From Branchinecta lynchi (Eukaryota > Arthropoda > Branchiopoda > Anostraca > Branchinectidae), in the NCBI GenBank assembly GCA_023053575.1, contig JAKZAP010000007.1, positions 27,181,464 through 27,245,463 of the forward strand: 64,000 nt of DNA, in the 5' to 3' direction. How positions within the stretch are numbered: the first letter of the stretch is position 1; each line of letters opens with the position of its first letter. Made by a program: the position numbers and the translations under genes. Positions 46,746-57,259 of the stretch are shown here, one piece after another. Under the pieces are notes generated by a model. The model saw only the letters and a list, made by a program, of their open reading frames with translations, was not told the origin of the DNA and did not search any database.

Positions 46746-46959
46746 TCTCGAAATAGTAACTAATACTAACTATTTGCTTGCTATGCTCGGGAGTGTAGTA
46801 AGCGTGGTAACTATGCATCTTTGTATTGTGATTGGTCGGATTCGCCGGTGGCATAATAGTCTGCTGGAAGATAGAGGAAACGTTCCAACCTTGATGGCAA
46901 AAAGCCAGAATTTGTGACTTCATGCCTAGTAACTACATTATGTAGGTGGAGCACGCTCA

Positions 46960-47206
46960 ATGTCAGCCATTTAGCGGAAGCGAGTAAACACAATATATGT
47001 TCCAGGCAAGCAGTGCGAAGTGGGGATTCCGACATTGCCGAGCAATTTTGGATCACCATGGCTGACATCTTTTATCACGGTGGCCATGCAGTTTATGAGA
47101 AGATCAGAGCCCATGAGTTCAAAGTTAAGAAGCTGGTCAATGGAATAGGCAGGTTAAATTCTGATGGAAATAGTATATGCTCCAGTACAAGTTCTGATAG
47201 TCAATG
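46960..47206 (+). pseudogene. Possible last exon of copy B
   Basis: Open from about 46970 to TGA at 47205: SRQAVRSGDSDIAEQFWITM, IFYHGGHAVYEKIR, EFKVKKLVNG and a Ser-rich tail. The composition fits a real protein C-terminus. It lies just beyond the TIR element on the strand of copy B, so I infer it is the 3' exon separated by that insertion. It could equally be an unrelated fragment. Confidence 0.4.
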
Positions 47207-48624
47207 ATGTCAGATCCCTGCATTGCAGCTCTTATTGTTTGGTTTCCATGAGAAGTACAGGAGGGGTATCCAACCTCGTTTTTACATATCCTCGTTTTCG
47301 TCTCGTGAATTCTTCAAAATTCCTTTAAAAGGCCTATAAGCTGCTGTAAAACTCACCATAAATCACGAAAAAATTAAGAATTCACTTCTATTTACAATTT
47401 ACTTTGTTTAATTAAACTATTCTTTTGTTTCATGGTGTCTGGCGATCGAGGTTGTGTTTCGGTCGCCGAGCTCACGAACAGAATAATAGCATTCAAGAAG
47501 TTTGTCGCAGAGCGGAGGAACTGTTGAGACTTTGGCCTGGAGTCTTGACTTGCTTTAGTGCGACAACACTGAATAGCAAGTGTATTTTTTGGCTTTTGTT
47601 TAATTTTAATGAAAAAGAGATTCATTTTCTTTCGTTATTCCTCAGGGACATACTTAACAAGACCGCGAAAAACTCAGGGTCCCATTGGGTCTTTGAGGTA
47701 AAAATTAACAGTAGCTTTCAGCTCAGGTCCTTTACCGGCATTGAATAGGTCACCAGTCCATAATACTTCAAGCTGGTCTGTCAATGTTCCCATGTGAGCT
47801 ACGAAGATTTGGCTAATCATCTGTTAACCCCACAAGCCCCTCTATTTTCTCAAACTTCCCCACTCTGGCGCAGACGGGGGCAGAAAGAAAGGTTTAAGAA
47901 GGCATTTTCGGAGGCCACGGATCTTCATGACCAAGTTTTCGGAATCTGGAGAGACCTAAAATATGCCCAAAACACTTATCTCCAGCCTCCCACGACCAGC
48001 CACCCCTTGTCCCCACACTTCCGTCTGCCCCGTGAAAATATATCACGGCTCTGAAGCAACTGACATTAGCTGTATTAACTAGGAACCCAAAAACTCTGCC
48101 ACTCAGTTTTTGGAGCTTCAGCAGCAACATCTTTGTTTACTAAACACCTTGATGAAAAAGTAGGATTATAATCTTAATAATTATATCAGTAAGTGGTTAT
48201 CAGACATTGAACTGTGACGATGTTGCACCACCTAGTCGTTCGAGGTAGTGTACGTAGTGTCGAGGTAGACCTCGCCGTAACCGAGCTCTTGTAAATAGGG
48301 TTTTGGAGGATTAAAAATGAATTTTTAATTTATACAAAAGTTTTTACAAGACTAAATAGTGTTATCATATTGCCCAATTATTAAGCTTCAATTTGGTGCA
48401 TCTCTTTGTACTTTAAATGGTCTTCAAGCACAGATAATTGAAAGTTAAGTCATCCAGTTTTTAGAATTTCAGATATCTGTTTGAGGTTAGGTGTACCATT
48501 CTATAGCCTGTACGACATGAAGTATGGCTCCCGGTTCCCTATACAGTGCCTTCTCTGAGGAGAATATTGGTGCTCCTCAGATGGCATGAATATAAGGTTT
48601 GAAGCCAAGCTGACCATTCATTAC
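47207..48624. other. No supported gene
   Basis: Frames at 47425-47748 and 47794-48054 have no domain. A possible small exon (47646-47696, after TTCCTCAG and before GTAAAA) is too weak to call. Confidence 0.4.
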
Positions 48625-48926
48625 GAAAGAAATAGAAAACCGTGATTTTCGAGTTTTTTTTTTTATTTTATTTTTATCTGCATCCCCACCATTTTCTTCT
48701 GGTTTTTAGTCACATCTCGTCTTATTGTCTGTTGGTTCCGCATCGTTCTCCTGTTGTGATTGTGGTGGATTTTATGATTTAGTTTTGTTTTGTTTTTCGC
48801 TGAGGACGGTTTGCCGGAAGTGCAACCGAAATATCCGAATTTATATTTATCCCTCGCACATCATCCTAGAGGGGTAATTAGCTGATCAAGAAAAAACCCC
48901 GAAAATCACGGTTTTCTATTTCTTTC
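48625..48926. mobile_element. TIR element with a hammerhead-like core
   Basis: The 27-bp ends (GAAAGAAATAGAAAACCGTG...) are exact reverse complements (48625-48651 and 48900-48926). Inside, 48800-48831 reads CTGAGGA, a stem CGGTTtGC/GCAACCG with a 7-nt loop, then GAAA. This fits CUGANGA-stem II-GAAA but is unrelated in its stem sequence to the family at 24 kb. AUAU/AUAU could form a short stem III. 302 bp, non-coding. Confidence 0.7.
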
Positions 48927-49733
48927 AGATTGCATGTTGCTTCAAACAACATAAAATTCAACAGAACCAACCCAGAACTAAATTGAACACAACAATTCTT
49001 ACCATAATTTAATGTACATCAATACTATTCTCTGCCAAACAATCTTCAGATTAGCTTAAAATATCAAAACATCAGTATCATATTTTATGCTGGCTTCAGT
49101 CAGGCTGGGAAACGAGCGAGAAGTTTCTGAGGTCAACCCCACTCGGCGGTAGGTGCGTTTTGAGGTAACATGGTATCAGTTTACCGCGGTAGAAGGTGAG
49201 GCTTCACCTTCCAGATTTTTTTCCGGATTCAAGACAGCCGTTTACGTCGAGACAGATCTGGAAGGTGAAGCCCGGACAAAAACGTCTGGAAGTCCGTGGT
49301 GTTAGCACCTAATCCTTACACAGGCCCACGCGTCGAAGCGTGAGGTGACTAAGGTCCCCGTGGCTTCCTGCCTGCGTCCTGTACGTAGCCTACAATGCCA
49401 TTATGGTGCTACAGCCTGGCCAGCGACACAGCACAAAGAACAATACCTTTGTCATTCACGCTCATAGAACCTACCTTCATGACAACTTTAGGATCTGCAA
49501 TTTAATTCCTTCTTGATGTAGAAAGAATCAAATAAGTATTCCCAATATCATCGCCATCATCAATAGTCCCATGGCAAGGCTAGTTTGAGAGTATGCGCCC
49601 AAGGTGCCGATAAATTTATCGTCATATCACGCTTTGATGCGTGGGCTCGCACCTCGTCACCCCAAGCTTGGGCCCGTTGTACGGTTATTCCTGGTGAGAA
49701 CCCCAGATTCCGGATGCCGGGAAGGTGCCATAA
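48927..49733. other. No gene; small fold-back at 49198-49300
   Basis: GCTTCACCTTCCAGAT (49202-49217) faces ATCTGGAAGGTGAAGC (49255-49270). A related segment lies at 32640-32765. Otherwise non-coding. Confidence 0.5.
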
Positions 49734-50081
49734 GGCGTATTCTCGCCGTTCCCCGAGGACTTCTCGGGGAATCGAAGGGAACGGCGAGAATAGAGGGAGT
49801 CACTCCACACGGAATGTACAGCTGACAAAACTAGTCAGGATCCACTTTATTTTTGGTTTTGTTTATTCTGATTCTTTTTAATTAATTTTACATGCACCAA
49901 CACCAGCAAAAACTGATTCCCCTTCGAATATAAAAGGGAGTCCTTTCTGATGATGGTGATGATAATCGGAGCATTCCCCGTCCGTTGGGACTCGCGAGAA
50001 TACGGGGAGTGAGTCCCCGGGACAAACAAAAACGCAGGGGCTCCTCAAGTGGAGTCCTCGGGGAACGACGAGAATATGCCT
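49734..50081 (-). mobile_element. MITE family M1, reverse copy
   Basis: Starts GGCGTATTCTCGCCGTTCCC and ends GGGAACGACGAGAATATGCC. Internal marks are GTCACTCCACACGG, AGGATCCACTTTATTTTTGG, GAGTGAGTCCCCGGGACA. The flanks AA/TA suggest a 2-3 bp TA-rich target. Confidence 0.85.
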
Positions 50082-50099
50082 ATAGAGGCAACTGATTAG

Positions 50100-50325
50100 C
50101 CGCGATTTTGTAAAACTCCATTTTCCTTACACCGTTCTCCGTTCTTACATCACTAAGTGCTAAACTACTTTCTCAGCAGTTTGGCAAAATTTGATCAAAG
50201 TGAGATGACTATTCAAATACCACCTTGGTATCAGATATCACAGTAACTGCAAAAACGACTTTAGACCGTGGTGTCAGATACCATGGTATCTGTTACCACG
50301 GTAACTGGATTTGGAACACAACATT
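50100..50325. repeat. GATACCACGGTA palindrome array, block 1
   Basis: GTGGTGTCAGATACCATGGTATCTGTTACCACGG-type words with AACTGCAAAAACGAC spacers, preceded by the flank TTTGATCAAAGTGAGATGAC shared with the blocks at 54-56 kb. Confidence 0.75.
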
Positions 50326-50459
50326 GATTCTCATGAAGAAGGAGTAAACGTGTCCGTAACAACTTCAAACTTAACGACTCCTGAGTCAGCGCAGCTTTGA
50401 CACCGTTTCTTCGTTTCTTCCCCAGGTACCCGGAGATTCTGCATTTGCAGAGAGAGAAA

Positions 50460-50873
50460 AGGCGTATTCTCGCCGTTCCCGGAGAACTCCACTTGAGAAC
50501 TCCCCGAGTTTTTGTTGGTCCATGGGACTCACTCCGCTTATTCTCGCGAGTCTCCACAGACGGGGAATGCTCCGATTATCATCACCATCATCAAAAAGGA
50601 CTCGATTTCAGATTCAGAGGGGAATCAATTTTTGCTGGTGTAGGTGTAAAGTAAAATTAATTAAGGACAATCAGAATTAAAAAAAAAAAAAAAAGTGGGT
50701 CCAGACTAATTTCGTCAACTGCATATTTCTTTTTAGAAGAAAATTCGTTTAGGAAGCATTCCCCGGGTTCTCGTTGTTTTCCAGACGCGGAGTCCGCGTG
50801 GAGTCATTCCCTCTATTCTCGCCGTTCCCTTGGATTTCCCGAGGAGTCCTCGGGGAACGGCGAGAATAAGCCT
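50460..50873 (+). mobile_element. MITE family M1, forward copy
   Basis: GGCGTATTCTCGCCGTTCCC to GGGGAACGGCGAGAATAAGCC, 414 bp, with the internal marks of the family in forward order. Preceded by TACCCGGAGATTCTGCAT, a phrase also found at 59860. Confidence 0.9.
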
Positions 50874-51061
50874 GAAGTCACCCCAAAAAAAAACTGCTAT
50901 TCAGTCACATTACTAAAGGCGTACTCTCGCCGTTCCCCGCGGACTCCACTCGAGGAGTCCCCGCGTTTTTGTTTGTCCCGGGGACTCACTCCCCGTATTC
51001 TCGTGAGTCGACACGGACGGGGAATGCTCCGGTTATCATCACCATCATCAAAAAGGACTCC

Positions 51062-51240
51062 AGGACAAACGACGAGGACCCTTGCCAAGAAGGGCCGAAA
51101 TATCTTGATTACAGGTTTGTTTCCTTCCCCGAAGTTGAACCAGAGGATTGACAGCCTGACGAGGACCCTTGCCAAGAAGGTCCGAAATATCGCTGATGAA
51201 GAATCGTAGCTAACGTAGCCGTTGAAAACATTGTTTGAAT
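51062..51240 (+). mobile_element. Hammerhead-like element, two cores in tandem, 12-bp TSD
   Basis: The insert is flanked by AAAAAGGACTCC at 51050-51061 and 51241-51252. Uninterrupted M1 copies have this word once, so it is a target-site duplication. The 179-bp insert holds a first core (GACGAGGACCCTT...GAAA, to 51100; its CTGA is altered) and a second, complete one (CTGACGA 51156 to GAAA 51187). The second has AAGGTCC in the stem, which still pairs with GGACC. Confidence 0.85.
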
Positions 51241-51489
51241 AAAAAGGACTCCTTTTCAGATTCGGAGGGGAATCAATTTTTGCTGGTGTTGGCGCAATGT
51301 AAAATTAATTACAAACTAGACCTACGTTGCCCGGGCAACGTGAAGTGTTGCGAGAGCAACACTTTGGTTTTGTTTCTTCGCTGTCGGTTAAATGCTGAAG
51401 TTGTCAACTTATCGAAGCTTTTAAAACGGTATGCTCTAAAAAGAATAATCGCATGATCAAAAGCTGTTCTTTACCGTTGTAAAACCAAC

Positions 51490-53285
51490 AACAAAACAAT
51501 ATCGGAAGAAGGGACCAAATTGACTTTGCGGTCAGTTGAACTTTATCCTTTTCAATCGTAGATATCGTGACGGATGAAAACTTGGAACAATATCTTATAT
51601 AATCTAGTTGGTATTATAAAGCTATCCGTAACGTTTCAGGATTAAAATACCATAGAAAACACTATTAATTATTACAAAACTACCTTATTGTTTTACATTA
51701 CCGTATCGTTTGTACCCGTTGTATTAACAGTTAATCCTAGGTTATAGCGATAGACCATCGATATAAACTTTCTTACCGTCATATTGACAGAAATCGAATA
51801 CAATGTGCACCAATTTTCAAAAATTTCTAGCCCCTCGTGAACCGATTCTTACTTACAAGTCCCTCTCTCGTGGTTGACATCAAATTCACCGGAACCAAAT
51901 AATGGATACACCAGCTAGCAAAAGTTGCAAACCCTCATCGCTGAAGATGATTATAGCATAACAGCCGATTATTACTTACAAGTCCCATGCATGTCTTACA
52001 ATTGGGAACAATTTGTTCTTACCATCGAATACACCTGAAACAAATAACAGGTATTTCAACTAGCAAAAGCTGCAAACTCCTCATTGCCGAAGATGATTAT
52101 GAGCTAACAGTTGACTGTTGCTTACAGTCGACTGTTGCTTACAAGTCCCTTACATGTCTCACAACTGGTATCGCCTATTTTTGGTTTCAGTGTGTACCTT
52201 ACTCCTGAAGTTGTCAGCCCCTTGAAACTTTCAAACTGGTTAATCTCATGAAGGATTTTTGTTCCATAAAGTGGATGACATATACTTTGATCAGCTCATC
52301 AAGGGCTATCGATTGCCCTAACCACAACAAAAGAATATCGGAAAAAGAGACTAAATTGACTTTGCAGTAAGTTGAACTTTATCCTTTTCAATCGTAGACA
52401 TCGGATGAAAACTTGGAACAATATCCTATATAATCTGGTTGGTATTATAAAGCTATCCGTAACTTTTCAGGATTAAAATACCATAGATAACACTATTAAT
52501 TATCACGAAACTACCTTGTTTTACATTATGCGTAAACCTACGTAAATCCTAGGTTACAGCGATAGACCATCGATACAAAATTTCTTACCGTCAGATTTAT
52601 ATAAATCGAATACAGTGTGCAACAATTTGCACAATTTTCTAGCCCCTCGTGCACCGATTCTACTGACAAGTCCCTTTCCCGTGATAGACATCAAGTTCAT
52701 CGGATAAAAATAATGGGTACACCGGCTAGCAAGAGTTGCAAACCCCTCATCGCTGAAGATTTTTGTAGCATAACAGCCGTTTATTACTTACAAGTCCCTT
52801 GCATGTCTTACAATTGGGAACCAAATTGTTCTTACAACCAAATGACAGGTACGCCAACTAGCGAAAGGTACACCAGCTAGCAAGTACACCAGCTAGCAGA
52901 AGTTGCAAAGTCCTCATCGCTGAAGATGACTGTAGCATAACAGCCAATTATTACTTACAATTCCCTTGCATATTTTACCATTGGGAACTCAATTGTTCTT
53001 ACCATCGAATACACCGGAAACAAATAACAGATACACCAAGTAGCAAAAGCTGAAAACCCCTCATCGCCGAAGATGATTATGAGCTAACAGTCGACTGTTG
53101 CTTACAAGTCCTCTACATTTCTCACAACTGGTATCGCCTGTTTTTGGTTTCAGTCTGCACCTTACTAATGAAGTTGTCAACCCCTTGAAATTTTCAAACT
53201 GGTGTATCTCATGAAGGAATTTTTGTACCAAAAATGGATGATATATACTTTGATCAGCTCATCAACTGCTATCGATTGCCGTCAA
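51490..53285. repeat. Tandem duplication of about 840-960 bp
   Basis: Unit 1 is 51490-52326 and unit 2 is 52327-53285. Both start AACAAAA(C/G)AATATCGG and end near GCTATCGATTGCC. Inside, a shorter unit (CACC.GCTAGCAAAAGTTGCAAA...TTACAAGTCCCTTGCATGT) repeats two to three times, with one extra copy in unit 2. Confidence 0.85.
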
Positions 53286-54019
53286 CAAAAAAATTCTACC
53301 TGTCTTAGTTCAAAAGTTTACTTTTTTGCCGTAGGCCAACTTTCTAACGTCACCGCTTAGAAAGGAGCAAAGGATAAGCTCTAATTTCTTTAGCAACGAG
53401 AGAACTTTGAAAGTTTAAGAGGCACATGTGATACCATTTGTCTACCGCAAACCCAAGTGCAAAAAACGAACGATAAACTCAGCTGAAATCGCGCAGATAA
53501 ATGGATAGAAACAATAGATGGCAGCACTTTCAGACCCGTGGGAAAAAACCACTTTTTTGTCTCTGTAGATTTTTCTATTTATCACTCAAAGAAGATATGT
53601 TGGCTGTGGGGCCGGGTAACTGCCGCATATATTTAACACTTATAGATTTTAGTCCATCTTCAATTTGAAACTGGTGCCTGCCTGCTTGCGTGCTAGAACA
53701 GAGCTTTCCACTCGAAAGCAGAAACAACTTTGATGAAACGAAAGGTTCGCTACACAACTTCAGATGGTCCTCTCTGACATAGGCTATACAACTCCACTTC
53801 ACTTCGCAAACCGTAGGCTCTGGCTCGAGGACAAGCAAAAACCATCCTTATTGGCCCCAGGCAAGAGTTCTACGGAGCTTTCCAAAAAGTAATGTCATAT
53901 TCATCAATCCGGCCCAAGGTCCACACTTTCCGTAAAAACCGCACAGGTTAGACCCTTCCCAGTTACCAGGAATAAAATGAAATCGGCGGCATAGAAAAAA
54001 AAAAAAAAAAAAAAAAAAA
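53286..54019 (+). other. Possible retroposed sequence with poly(A) signal and tail
   Basis: AATAAA (53971-53976) is followed 19 bases later by a run of about 25 A (53995-54019), the arrangement of a processed transcript 3' end. No coding frame is recognised on the + strand. The 87-codon minus frame (53575-53838) is unsupported. Confidence 0.5.
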
Positions 54020-54263
54020 CGAGGACAAAACCAAAGTGTTGCTCTCGCAACACAATAATCAGAATCAACAAAACCAAAAATAAAGTGGCTCCAGACTAAT
54101 TTCATCAACTGCATATCTATTTTTCAAACAAAATCCATGCTGGAAGCATTCCCCGTGTTCTCGCTGTTTCTGTCCGCGGAGTCCGCGTGGAGTGACTCCC
54201 TCTATTCTCGCCGTTCCCTTTGATTCCCCGAGGAGTCCTCGGGGAACGGCGAGAATACGCCTT

Positions 54264-55063
54264 AAGTGCCAAACTTCTTTCCCACCAATTTGACAAAAAT
54301 TGATGAAATTGATATGACTTTTTCAGATACCGCGATCAGTTACCACGGTCGGACCGTGTTATCTGGATGTCAGATACCATGATAACTGCAAAAACGGCCG
54401 TGATATCAGATATCACGATAACTGCAAAAACGATTGTGAATAGTGTATCATATACCATGGTATAATTACAATTACAGTAACGGAATAATTAAAATAACAA
54501 TTACATTTCCAGAATTACAATACTGATGTTTTTGCAGATACCCTGGTATCTGATACCACGGTCTGAATTCATTTTTGCAGTTATTGTGGTATCTGGCCTG
54601 TTATCATATAATCTGATATTCAGATATCACAGCCCGACCGTTGTCACTGATCGTGTTATCTGAAAAGGTCATCTCACTTTCATCACTTTTGGTAAATTGT
54701 TGGGAAAGAAGTTTGGCACTCAAGATCAGTTTTTCTTTTGGGATGACTTCGAAAAGCGCAATTTCGGCAATTTGTCGTTTTTGCAAACCAACCGTATATC
54801 AGATACCACGTAACTGCAAAAACAAGTAATTGCAGATCCAGTTACCGTGGTAACAGATACTATAGTGTCTGATACCACGTTCTAAAGTCGTTATTGCAGT
54901 TGTCGTTGTCTCTGATACCACGGTCAAAAGGCGGTTTTGCAGTTATCGTGGTATCTGATAGTCAGTTACTACGGTACGACCGTGGTAACCGATCGTAGTA
55001 TCTGAATAAGTCACCTCACTTTCATCAGTTTTTATCAAATTGGTGGGAAAGAAGTTTGGCACC
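54264..55063. repeat. GATACCACGGTA palindrome array, block 2
   Basis: Many inverted words (CAGATACCATGATAACTGCA, GGTATCTGATACCACGGT). Edges GTGCCAAACTTCTTTCCCACC (54268) and GGTGGGAAAGAAGTTTGGCAC (55043) are reverse complements, so the block is a fold-back unit of about 0.8 kb, with a further reversed edge copy at 54650-54720. Confidence 0.8.
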
Positions 55064-55065
55064 TA

Positions 55066-55447
55066 AGGCATATTCTCGCCGTTCCCCGAGGATTCCTTGT
55101 GAGGAGTCCCTGTCTTTTTGTTTGTCTCACGGACTCACTCCCAGTATTCTCGCTGAGTCCCCACGGGCGGGAAATGCTCCAGTTATCATTACTATCATCA
55201 AAAAGGACTCCCTCCCTTGTGCAATGTAAAATTAATTAAAAACAGTCAGAATAAAAAAAATAAAAAATAAAGTGGACCCAGACTAATCTCATCAATTGCA
55301 TATTTTTCTTTTCGAGCAAAATCCAGTTTGGAAGCATTTTCCGTGTTCTCGCTGTTTTCCGTACGCGTTGTCCATGTGGAGAACCCTCTATTTTCGCCGT
55401 TTCCCTTGATTTCCCGAGGAGTCGAGGAACGGCGAGAATACTCCTTT
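55066..55447 (+). mobile_element. MITE family M1, forward copy
   Basis: GGCATATTCTCGCCGTTCCC to GAGGAACGGCGAGAATACTCC, with the family's internal phrases. More diverged than its neighbours. Confidence 0.85.
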
Positions 55448-56200
55448 AGTGATGGACATCAATTTTTGTAAAATTGATGGGAAAGAAGTTTGGCACTCAA
55501 TATCAGTTTTTCTTTTGGGATGACTTCGAAAAGTGCAATTTTGGCCATTGTTGTTTTTTTCAGAGCAACCGCATGTCAGATACCACAGTAACTGTAAATA
55601 CGACTAAATTCAGATCCAATTACCGTGGTAACTTATACCATGGTATCTGATACCACAGTCTACCGTCATTTTTGCAGTTATCTTGGTATCTGATACCACG
55701 GTTAAAATGCACTTTTGCAGTTATCGTGGGATCTGGCCAGTTATCGTGGGATCTGATAGATACCATGGTATCTCTTACCAGGGTAACTGAATCTGCAATT
55801 AGTCGTTTTTGCAGTTACCGTGGTATCTGATACACGGTTGCTCTGCAAAAACAACTATTGCCGAATTGCGCATTTCGAAGTCATCCCACAGGAAAATCCC
55901 TAAGCACTAAACTTCTTTCTCATCAATATTACAAAATTTGATAAAACTGAGATGAATTTTCGGATACCGCGGTATCTGAATATCAGATACCACAATAACT
56001 GGCCAGATACCACGATTACGGCAAAAACGCCTTTTGACCTTCCGTGGTATCAGATACCACGATAACTCCGAAAACAAATTTAGACCGTGGTATCACATAC
56101 CATAGTATTTGTAAAAACGAAACTATCCAGAATCTAATAAAGATCCTGATTTCAGATACCACTGTATATCAGATACCACGGGTACTGCAAAAACGACCCT
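55448..56200. repeat. GATACCACGGTA palindrome array, block 3
   Basis: Same units as block 2: GGGATGACTTCGAAAAG (55516) faces the reversed GAAGTCATCCCACAGG (55877). Between and after them lie ACCACGGTAACTGCAAAAACG-type words in both orientations. Confidence 0.8.
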
Positions 56201-56601
56201 TATTACGCCCCTCATAAAATTCTTCTCGGATTAGTTCTTTTTTGGCCGCTAGTATCGTGAAGAAAACAATGACATGTTACTTCTTGGTGTACGTCTATCC
56301 AGGTTTATTTTGCTATTTTCAATTCCTCTTCGGCCTAACCACGTTTAAAACTGTTTAAAATGCCTCTTCCCCTCTTTTTGCTTTACCCAACTCTGTTCTC
56401 TCAAGCGTCATCAACTTTGTCATTACTGGCTTCCGACTTCAGTGCTGAGTGCTAGCTGACTTTCCACGGGGCTAATGCATGACTCGATATGAAGCGAAAG
56501 CCTAATCGCTTATTCACCCGTAGATAACTTATACCCAGATCTCACGTGTGATTGTTATTGTTCCTCTATCGCGTCTGGCGGCAATACTCGATTTGACAAA
56601 A
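56201..56601. other. No gene seen
   Basis: Unique-looking spacer between the palindrome array and the next M1 copy. Confidence 0.4.
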
Positions 56602-57018
56602 GGCGTATTCTCACCGTTCCCCGAGGACTCCACTTGAGGAGTCCCCTGGGAACCTCCGCGTTTTTGTTTGTCCGGGGGACTTACTCCCCGTATTCTCGCG
56701 AGTCCCCACTGACGGAGAATACTCCAGTTTACATAAAAAAGGACTCCCTTTCAGTTTCGGAGGGGAATCAATTTTTGCTGCTATTGGTGCAATATAAAAT
56801 TGATTAAAAACAATCAGAGCAAACCAAATCAAAAATAAAGTGGATCCAGACTAATTTCGTCATCTGCATATTTTTTCCCAACAAAACCGTTTTGTAAGCA
56901 TTCCCCGTGTTCTCGCTGTTTTCTGTCCGCGGTGTCCGCGTGGAGTGACTCCCTCTATTCTCGCCGTTCCCTTCGATTCCCCGAGGAGTCCTCGAGTAAC
57001 GGCAAGAATACGCCTTAA
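56602..57018 (+). mobile_element. MITE family M1, forward copy
   Basis: GGCGTATTCTCACCGTTCCC to GAGTAACGGCAAGAATACGCC, near full length (417 bp). Confidence 0.9.
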
Positions 57019-57259
57019 GTCCAAAACACGTCAGTGATCCTCGGGAAGAAAGAGTAAACGTGTCCGTAACGACTCGGACAGATTAGTCCCCGAAGCCGCT
57101 CCGAATCTAAATTCGGCGGCGGCGGGGAGAATTTGGGTCGGCGATGGCGCGCCGATTTATCGGCGTTTTCTCTAATTTTTAGCATTTTTGCGGTTATTCT
57201 TCAGTTTTCCAACAAATTTTTGCAATTTTTGTACCACAAAGTTGTTATGGTACTTGCAG

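Larger units (their letters stand above)
43981..46959. mobile_element. TIR element filled by LINE insertions
   Basis: TGAGCGTGTTCCACCT (43981-43996) is the reverse complement, with one mismatch, of 46944-46959. Flanking AGTAACTA-rich text on each inner edge matches the uninterrupted relative at 60167-60841. The 2.7 kb between is LINE sequence. The host element therefore came first and the LINE entered it. Confidence 0.7.
51318..54049. mobile_element. 2.7-kb insertion with hairpin ends
   Basis: GTGTTGCGAGAGCAACACTT plus TGGTTTTG (51346-51373) is repeated in reverse at 54022-54049. The left edge also has the perfect palindrome ACGTTGCCCGGGCAACGT (51324-51341). The interior is a tandem duplication followed by a poly(A)-tailed segment. 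No protein gene is recognised. Confidence 0.7.
50918..54263 (+). mobile_element. MITE family M1 copy split by two insertions
   Basis: The left part (50918-51061) and middle (51241-51317) match M1 up to the ATTAATTACAAAC step. The right part resumes at 54050 with ATCAGAATCAACAAAACC and ends GGCGAGAATACGCCTT at 54263. Insertions: 51062-51240 (hammerhead-like element) and about 51318-54049 (2.7-kb element). Confidence 0.85.

Noticed and set aside
47425..47748. Possible host exon cluster downstream of copy B
   Set aside because: One weak acceptor/donor pair (47646-47696) only; reading frames do not join into a sensible protein.
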